Source: Rhodoferax sp. UBA5149
GTDB lineage: Bacteria > Pseudomonadota > Gammaproteobacteria > Burkholderiales > Burkholderiaceae_C
Direction: 5' to 3'
Length of the DNA stretch: 10,471 nucleotides
Assembly: GCF_002413825.1 (NCBI RefSeq)
Contig: NZ_DHXT01000065.1
Location: forward strand, 22,907-33,377
A model generated the notes under the pieces. It did not search any database and was not told the DNA's origin. It saw only the letters and a program-made list of their open reading frames with translations. This document shows, piece by piece, positions 7,201 to 10,471 of this stretch. The translations under genes and the position numbers were made by a program. The stretch's first letter is position 1; each line of letters opens with the position of its first letter.

Positions 7201-7218
7201 TTTGTCACATTTGTCACA
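7201..7218 (+). repeat. Perfect 9-bp tandem repeat after the MgtC/DUF4010 stop
   Basis: TTTGTCACA occurs twice without a gap, starting at the first base after the TGA. With the preceding GTGA (7197-7200) the first copy also forms GTGA-TTTG-TCAC. It contains TTGTCA, resembling a -35 box, but no fitting -10 lies 16-18 bp downstream. It could be a protein-binding site for the next gene or chance. Confidence 0.5.
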
Positions 7219-7287
7219 GCAGGCAAGGGTTCTGGCTGGCACCACTTGAAAATGGTAGAAATAGTCCGTGTTAAGCGCGCCGGCGCA

Positions 7288-7316
7288 CTGACGCGGCAAG
7301 ACGTTATCAGTACTAT
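7288..7316 (+). promoter_or_regulatory. Candidate promoter for the 76-aa cysteine-pair gene
   Basis: CTGACG (7288-7293, 4 of 6) and TACTAT (7311-7316, 4 of 6) are 17 bp apart and predict a start at about 7323, which is the A of the ATG. A weaker alternative is TTGAAA (7246-7251) with TGTTAA (7269-7274), also spaced 17 bp, giving a leader of about 42 nt. Confidence 0.3.
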
Positions 7317-7322
7317 TCGTGG

Positions 7323-7553
7323 ATGAACATGAAACCACCCGCACCCCATGAAGAATCCGCGGACGAGAGCGGCGGGGGAAAACTCACCTGCGCGCTGTGT
7401 GGCGGAAACTTGATCCGGATTCCGCGTCGCGCCTCTGACCGCTTGTTGAACCTGTTTGTGCCGGTTCACCGCTATCGCTGCAGCCGATTCACCTGCCAAT
7501 GGACTGGTAATCTGCGAATCGACAGCCGCACTGCAAAGTCGCTTGAAACGTAA
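7323..7553 (+). CDS. Small zinc-ribbon-like hypothetical protein
   Basis: I do not recognise a named family. The 76-aa product has a hydrophilic, acidic N-terminus (residues 1-20) followed by CALC (Cys23, Cys26), a basic and hydrophobic middle (RIPRRASDRLLNLFVPVHRY) and CSRFTC (Cys53, Cys58). Two cysteine pairs 27 residues apart are typical of a small treble-clef or zinc-ribbon fold, although the second pair is CX4C rather than CX2C. The HRYRC...W arrangement resembles small ribbon proteins in related bacteria, so it is probably a real gene. It has its own 122-bp upstream gap and ends 25 bp before the VF530 gene. Initiation at the second ATG (7329) is possible. No Shine-Dalgarno site is seen. 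Function is unknown; nucleic-acid binding would be a guess. Confidence 0.65.
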   Translation: MNMKPPAPHEESADESGGGKLTCALCGGNLIRIPRRASDRLLNLFVPVHRYRCSRFTCQWTGNLRIDSRTAKSLET

Positions 7554-7572
7554 AGTCGGCTAATGCCAAAAT
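7543..7572 (+). promoter_or_regulatory. Candidate promoter for the VF530-type gene
   Basis: TTGAAA (7543-7548, 5 of 6) and CAAAAT (7567-7572, 4 of 6) are 18 bp apart. The -35 overlaps the last codons of the preceding gene. The predicted start is at about 7579, the A of the ATG, and no Shine-Dalgarno site is present, which would fit a leaderless message. Confidence 0.4.
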
Positions 7573-7578
7573 CGCGGC

Positions 7579-7866
7579 ATGCCAATTTCTCCCACGCCCC
7601 TCAAGCAAACCGCTAATCCCCTGCACGGCCTGACGCTGGAAGCCATCGTCACGGCCCTGGTCGCGCACTACGGCTGGGTCGGCTTGAGCGAGCGCGTACC
7701 GGTGCGCTGCTTCAGCAGCGACCCCAGCGTCGCATCGAGCCTGAAATTTCTGCGCAAGACGCCGTGGGCCCGTGACAAGGTGGAAGGGCTGTACCTCTTC
7801 ATGCTGCGCGACATCCGCCGCGCGGGCGGCGCTGGCCCTGGCGCCAGCCCGCCTTCCCCGCCTTGA
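7579..7866 (+). CDS. VF530-type small DNA-binding protein
   Basis: The 95-aa product matches the VF530 family, named after a Vibrio fischeri protein and described as DNA-binding. The domain covers about residues 13-78. Its signatures are NPLHGLTLEAIVTALVAHYGW (13-33), VRCFSSDPSVASSLKFLRKT (42-61) and PWARDKVEGLYLFML (62-76). The cellular role is not known to me. After the domain comes an Arg-rich and then Gly/Ala/Pro/Ser tail (79-95) that looks unstructured and is encoded by a GC-rich hairpin. The start at 7579 fits the family; no Shine-Dalgarno site precedes it. The gene converges on the NYN-domain gene, with only 10 bp between their stop codons. Confidence 0.85.
   Translation: MPISPTPLKQTANPLHGLTLEAIVTALVAHYGWVGLSERVPVRCFSSDPSVASSLKFLRKTPWARDKVEGLYLFMLRDIRRAGGAGPGASPPSPP
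7825..7853 (+). terminator. GC-rich hairpin at the convergent gene ends (possible terminator)
   Basis: GGCGG-C-GCTGG (7825-7835) pairs with CCAGC-CCGCC (7844-7853): a 10-bp GC stem with one bulged C and an 8-nt loop, in the last codons of the VF530 gene. The stop codons of the two converging genes lie 11-26 bp further on. No T-run follows on either strand, so it is not a classical intrinsic terminator. It may slow or block read-through. Confidence 0.3.
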
Positions 7867-7876
7867 CGCCTTTCGC

Positions 7877-8443
7877 TCAGAGCAGCGGGCTATCGGGCGG
7901 CGGCGCCTCTGCCATGTCGGGCGTGTTGACCAGATTTTCATAGTAGCGAAATTCGTGGCAGCTCTTGGCCCAATGCCGGTTGGTCGACTTGCGCGCGCCC
8001 ACCCCAATCAGCGTTCGGCCGGCCGCCTTGATCTTTTGTGCAACCGGCATGAAGTCGCTATCGCCGCCGACGATCACGACGGTGCCGATATGGCCAAAGC
8101 GGCCGAGGTCCTCGACCGCATCCAGACAGAGCCGGATGTCCGCCCCGTTCTTGGCCGAGGCACCGGGCGAGAACAGTTGAATGAGTTCAACCGCACCCTC
8201 CAGCAAGGCATCCCGGTAACGCCCAAAATACTGCCAGTTGCAGTAGGCGCGATTGATCGCCAGGGGTCCGAAAGACGCGGCCAGCTCAATGATGGCCGGC
8301 ACGTCGATCAGGGGCTCCTGGGACTTGAAGCGCCCATCCGGCTTGTTGTAGGCGCCTTCGCCCAGCCGGGCGTCTGTCAGACTGGCGTGAAGATTTTCGA
8401 AATCCCAGTACAGAGCGACCGACTTGTTGCTTGCGCGGTCCAT
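7877..8443 (-). CDS. NYN-domain (PIN-like, LabA-type) putative ribonuclease
   Basis: The 188-aa product is almost entirely one NYN domain, a PIN-like fold that usually cleaves RNA with metal ions. Acidic residues stand where expected: ALYWDFENLHAS (Asp14, Glu16, Asn17), KNGADIRLCLDA (Asp102) and VVIVGGDSDFMPVAQ (Asp128, Asp130). The blocks NRAYCNWQYF (64-73), LIGVGARKSTN (145-155) and CHEFRYYENL (162-171) match LabA-like bacterial proteins. Many of those carry a C-terminal OST-HTH/LOTUS domain; here the chain stops after a short acidic, Pro-rich tail, so the RNA-binding part is missing or supplied by another protein. The frame is open upstream to 8617, but that stretch is antisense-like shadow of the hydrolase. 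I chose the ATG at 8443, one base after the hydrolase stop (TAGCATG), which implies coupled translation. Confidence 0.85.
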   Translation of the reverse strand: MDRASNKSVALYWDFENLHASLTDARLGEGAYNKPDGRFKSQEPLIDVPAIIELAASFGPLAINRAYCNWQYFGRYRDALLEGAVELIQLFSPGASAKNGADIRLCLDAVEDLGRFGHIGTVVIVGGDSDFMPVAQKIKAAGRTLIGVGARKSTNRHWAKSCHEFRYYENLVNTPDMAEAPPPDSPLL

Positions 8444-8444
8444 G

Positions 8445-9545
8445 CTAACGCGCGGCAGGCACATGGAAACGGTAGACGCCGTCTTCACCGCGGGTGCGCT
8501 GCAAGCGGCCCTCATACCACAGCAGGTGCAGGTGGGCAATCGACTCGCCCATGGCAAAGGTGGTCTGGTGCAGGTCCAGCGCGCGCTTGAACAGCACCGG
8601 CAACATCTCGGCGGCACTGCTGGGCTTGGCGCTGCAGGCCTCCATCACCTCGGCCAGGCGGTCGCGGTGGTGGTCCTGCAACTGTTGAATGCGTTGATAC
8701 AGGCCGGTGAACGGCTTGCCATGCGCGGGCAGGGTGAGCGTCTGGGCGTCCAGCGCCTTGAATTTGTCAATCGAGTCCAAAAACTGCTTGAGCGCGTTCG
8801 ATTCGGGCTCCTGGTCGTACACGCTGACGTTGGTGGAGATGCGCGGCAGCATCATGTCGCCACCGATCAGCACCCGCAGTTCTTCGCAATACAGCGAGAT
8901 GTGCTCCGGCGCATGGCCGTAGCCGCTGATGCAGGTCCACTGTTGCCCGCCAATGGTGAGCACGTCGCCGTCCATCATGCGCCGGTACTGGCGTGGCACC
9001 GAGGGCACCAGGGTCGGGAAGTAGCTGGAACGCCCTTTTATTTTTTCGACGGTGTCCGGGTCATTCAGGCCGTGCGAGGCAAAGTAAGCGGCCGCCGAAT
9101 CACCGCCGAAACCGGTCGGGCCTTCGGTGCCGATGCGCGCCAACGCGTAGTCGGTGGCGCTGATCCACAGGCGCACATTCCAGCGCTCGCACAGCCAGTG
9201 GGCCAGGCCGATGTGATCCGGGTGCATGTGGGTCACGATCACGCGCAGGATCGGAAGGCCTTCGAGTTCGCCCGCGAATATCTGTTCCCACTGGGCTTTG
9301 GCCTCGTCACGGCTGATGCAGCAGTCCACCACGCTCCAGCCGGGCTGGCCGTCGATCTCGTCGCGCAGCAGCCACAGGTTGATGTGATTCAGCGCAAACG
9401 GCAGCGTCATGCGCAGCCATTTCACGCCCGGCGCCACCGTCACCGTGGCGCCGGGGGCGGGCAGCGTATCGCCTAGCGGGTAGTGCAGCTGTTTTTCGAG
9501 TTCATCGGCGAGCCGGTTGACGGGTTTGTTGGCGGCTGTGTTCAA
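8445..9545 (-). CDS. Metallo-beta-lactamase-fold hydrolase with C-terminal winged helix
   Basis: The 366-aa protein has the full set of metal ligands of the metallo-beta-lactamase superfamily: THMHPDH (105-111; His106, His108, Asp110, His111), GHAPEH (His211), GGDMML (Asp230) and AHGKPF (His275). The stretch after residue about 285, including MGESIAHLHLLWYEGRL (332-348), fits the winged-helix tail of LACTB2-like proteins. The substrate is unknown: thioesterase, lactonase and ribonuclease activities all exist in this group. The start is TTG at 9545-9543, supported by an AGGA Shine-Dalgarno site (9555-9552) six bases upstream and by the lack of an ATG before codon 46. It is the first gene of a two-gene unit with the NYN nuclease. 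It is divergent from liuR and shares its palindromic operator, so LiuR control is likely. Confidence 0.88.
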   Translation of the reverse strand: MNTAANKPVNRLADELEKQLHYPLGDTLPAPGATVTVAPGVKWLRMTLPFALNHINLWLLRDEIDGQPGWSVVDCCISRDEAKAQWEQIFAGELEGLPILRVIVTHMHPDHIGLAHWLCERWNVRLWISATDYALARIGTEGPTGFGGDSAAAYFASHGLNDPDTVEKIKGRSSYFPTLVPSVPRQYRRMMDGDVLTIGGQQWTCISGYGHAPEHISLYCEELRVLIGGDMMLPRISTNVSVYDQEPESNALKQFLDSIDKFKALDAQTLTLPAHGKPFTGLYQRIQQLQDHHRDRLAEVMEACSAKPSSAAEMLPVLFKRALDLHQTTFAMGESIAHLHLLWYEGRLQRTRGEDGVYRFHVPAAR

Positions 9546-9567
9546 GGGCGTTCCTAATTTGCGACAT

Positions 9568-9593
9568 AATTGACGTTTACGTAAACGTCAATT
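9568..9593. promoter_or_regulatory. Perfect 26-bp palindrome, probable LiuR operator
   Basis: The half-site AATTGACGTTTAC (9568-9580) is followed directly by its exact reverse complement (9581-9593), 26 bp without a mismatch. It lies between the divergent hydrolase and liuR genes, centred 35 bp from the hydrolase start and 74 bp from the liuR start. A long dyad between -35 and -10 is usual for MerR-family operators, and the ACGTTTACGTAAACGT core agrees with what I recall of LiuR sites in proteobacteria. Confidence 0.85.
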
Positions 9594-9600
9594 GAAAAAT
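9570..9600 (+). promoter_or_regulatory. liuR-liuA promoter overlapping the operator
   Basis: TTGACG (9570-9575) is the left arm of the palindrome and a 5-of-6 match for a -35 box. AAAAAT (9595-9600, 4 of 6) follows after 19 bp, the stretched spacing typical of MerR-regulated promoters. A 17-bp spacing to TGAAAA is a weaker alternative. On the other strand the mirror TTGACG (9591-9586) with TATGTC (9568-9563), 17 bp apart, could serve the hydrolase gene. Confidence 0.5.
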
Positions 9601-9608
9601 CGCATTGT

Positions 9609-9638
9609 AGGTGGGGACGCCGTTTGGCGCAGTCACCT
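9609..9638 (+). other. Hairpin in the liuR 5' leader
   Basis: AGGTG (9609-9613) pairs with CACCT (9634-9638), and CGCC (9618-9621) with GGCG (9626-9629) around a GTTT loop. The hairpin would sit 16 nt before the liuR ATG, which has no Shine-Dalgarno site of its own. Its function is unknown. Confidence 0.35.
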
Positions 9639-9654
9639 TTGCCCAACACAACTT

Positions 9655-10080
9655 ATGGCTATCACCTACAGCATCAGCGATCTGGCCCGTGAGTTCGACC
9701 TGACCACGCGGGCCATGCGGTTTTATGAAGACATGGGCCTGCTGCAGCCCGAGCGGTCCGGCCCCGGCGGGCGCAATCGCGTTTACAGCGGGCGTGACCG
9801 GACCCGCTTGAAGCTGACGCTGCGCGCCAAGCGGCTGGGCTTGAGCCTGACCGAGGCCAAGGAAATCATCGAGATGTACGACAGCCCGCGCGACACCGGG
9901 CCGCAGCTGCAGAAATTTCTGCTGGTGCTCGCGCAACACCAGAAACAGCTTGAAGCGCAGATGGCCGACCTGCAGGCCAATCTGGATGAGCTCAAGGTGC
10001 ACCAGCGCGAGGCGAAGGCCCTGCTGACCAAAAGCCTCAGGAAAAAAGAGATTGAAACCAAGATAAAGGAGCAAGCATGA
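9655..10080 (+). CDS. liuR: MerR-family regulator LiuR
   Basis: Transcription factor expected to repress the leucine/isovalerate degradation (liu) genes until an intermediate of the pathway binds. The 141-aa protein has the MerR winged helix-turn-helix at its N-terminus: YSISDLAREFDLTTRAMRFY (5-24), EDMGLLQPERSG (25-36), then RNRVYSGRDRTRLKLTLRAKRLGLSLTEAKEII (40-72). A charged coiled-coil dimerisation helix (about 84-140) follows. There is no cysteine, which excludes the metal-sensing MerR types. The frame is open to a TTG at 9592, but this lies in the operator and the extra residues do not resemble the family, so I chose the ATG at 9655. Its stop overlaps the liuA start by 4 nt (ATGA). The LiuR name rests on the adjacent isovaleryl-CoA dehydrogenase gene and the palindrome. 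Confidence 0.9.
   Translation: MAITYSISDLAREFDLTTRAMRFYEDMGLLQPERSGPGGRNRVYSGRDRTRLKLTLRAKRLGLSLTEAKEIIEMYDSPRDTGPQLQKFLLVLAQHQKQLEAQMADLQANLDELKVHQREAKALLTKSLRKKEIETKIKEQA
10066..10071 (+). promoter_or_regulatory. Ribosome binding site of liuA
   Basis: AAGGAG, five bases before the ATG at 10077. It is the strongest Shine-Dalgarno site in the window and lies within the end of liuR. It decides the liuA start and suggests that liuA is translated more strongly than its regulator. Confidence 0.8.
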
Positions 10081-10471
10081 ACCTGCCAGGACTTAACTTT
10101 CAACTGGGCGAAGAGATTGACGCCCTGCGCGACGCGGTACGCGAATTTGCGCAGGCCGAAATCGCGCCGCGCGCCGCCGAGATCGATAAAAACGACCAGT
10201 TCCCGATGGACTTGTGGCGCAAGATGGGGAGCTTGGGCGTGCTCGGCATCACGGTCGGCGAGGAGTACGGCGGCGCCAACATGGGCTACCTGGCGCACAT
10301 GATTGCGATGGAGGAAATCTCGCGCGCCTCAGCCTCGGTCGGCCTCTCCTATGGCGCCCACAGCAATTTGTGCGTGAACCAGATCAAGCGCAACGGCAGC
10401 GACGAACAGCGCCAGAAATACCTGCCCAAGCTGATCTCGGGCGAGCATGTGGGCGCGCTGGCCATGAGCGA
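10077..10471 (+). CDS. liuA: Isovaleryl-CoA dehydrogenase, N-terminal part (3' end outside window)
   Basis: FAD-dependent acyl-CoA dehydrogenase that oxidises isovaleryl-CoA to 3-methylcrotonyl-CoA in leucine breakdown. 131 codons are visible. The N-terminal helical domain is clear: LRDAVREFAQAEIAPRAAEID (17-37), LWRKMGSLGVLGITVGEEYG (46-65), MEEISRASASVGLSYGAHSN (78-97), and then LPKLISGEHVGALAMS (116-131), where the flavin-binding region begins. The SYGAHSNLCVNQIKRNG stretch is very close to isovaleryl-CoA dehydrogenases and sets it apart from short-chain and glutaryl-CoA types. The catalytic glutamate lies beyond the window edge. The start overlaps the liuR stop (ATGA) and has a strong AAGGAG site. 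Further liu genes (carboxylase subunits, hydratase, lyase) would be expected downstream. Confidence 0.93.
   Translation, partial: MNLPGLNFQLGEEIDALRDAVREFAQAEIAPRAAEIDKNDQFPMDLWRKMGSLGVLGITVGEEYGGANMGYLAHMIAMEEISRASASVGLSYGAHSNLCVNQIKRNGSDEQRQKYLPKLISGEHVGALAMS

Noticed and set aside
7772..8590. 272-codon + strand frame opposite the NYN gene
   Set aside because: It overlaps the VF530 gene end and is antisense to clear NYN motifs.
8444..8617. N-terminal extension of the NYN protein
   Set aside because: The added residues are Cys/Arg/Pro-rich shadow sequence of the hydrolase C-terminus; the ATG at 8443 fits the domain start.
8424..9476. 350-codon + strand frame opposite the hydrolase gene
   Set aside because: The - strand carries all metal-binding motifs in the right order; the + strand reading has no recognisable motif.
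9592..9654. TTG start that would lengthen LiuR by 21 residues
   Set aside because: It begins inside the operator and upstream of the likely transcription start, and the residues do not resemble the MerR N-terminus.

Overview
The window looks like chromosomal DNA of a betaproteobacterium of the order Burkholderiales, most likely family Comamonadaceae (Polaromonas, Rhodoferax or Acidovorax-like). The basis is high GC with strong GC3 bias, GlyQ/GlyS sequences that read like those of this family, the lnt-glyQ-glyS-gmhB-plsC-YgjP gene order, few Shine-Dalgarno sites, and a liuR-liuA leucine-degradation locus. Species cannot be decided from the sequence alone.

Left part (1-5913, all + strand) is a housekeeping cell-envelope and translation cluster. 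It holds the 3' end of lnt (lipoprotein N-acylation), glyQ and glyS (the two subunits of glycyl-tRNA synthetase), gmhB (LPS heptose precursor phosphatase), a plsC-like 1-acylglycerol-3-phosphate acyltransferase and a YgjP-type zinc metallopeptidase. Spacings of 3-11 bp suggest one transcription unit. It is interrupted by a 77-bp gap before plsC that contains a short palindromic repeat. A second, inverted copy of that repeat lies inside the 5' coding part of the YgjP gene.

Middle part (5953-7866, + strand) holds a polytopic MgtC/DUF4010 membrane protein, a 76-aa protein with two cysteine pairs (zinc-ribbon-like), and a VF530-type small DNA-binding protein. Candidate promoters for the two small genes place the transcription start almost at the ATG, so they may be leaderless.

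Right part (7877-10471) is built around a perfect 26-bp palindrome at 9568-9593. To its left, on the - strand, lie a TTG-started metallo-beta-lactamase-fold hydrolase and, one base after its stop codon, an NYN-domain (PIN-like) nuclease. To its right, on the + strand, lie a cysteine-free MerR regulator of LiuR type and the 5' part of isovaleryl-CoA dehydrogenase (liuA), overlapping by 4 nt. The palindrome most likely lets LiuR control both directions, which would bring the hydrolase and nuclease genes into the branched-chain amino acid regulon.

I see no rRNA, tRNA, CRISPR array, insertion sequence, prophage or defence island. No stretch longer than 300 bases lacks a gene. Most of the window is ordinary core genome. 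The points worth a second look are the repeat pair (one copy in-frame in a gene), the divergent LiuR operator with its hydrolase-nuclease operon, and the two possibly leaderless small genes.
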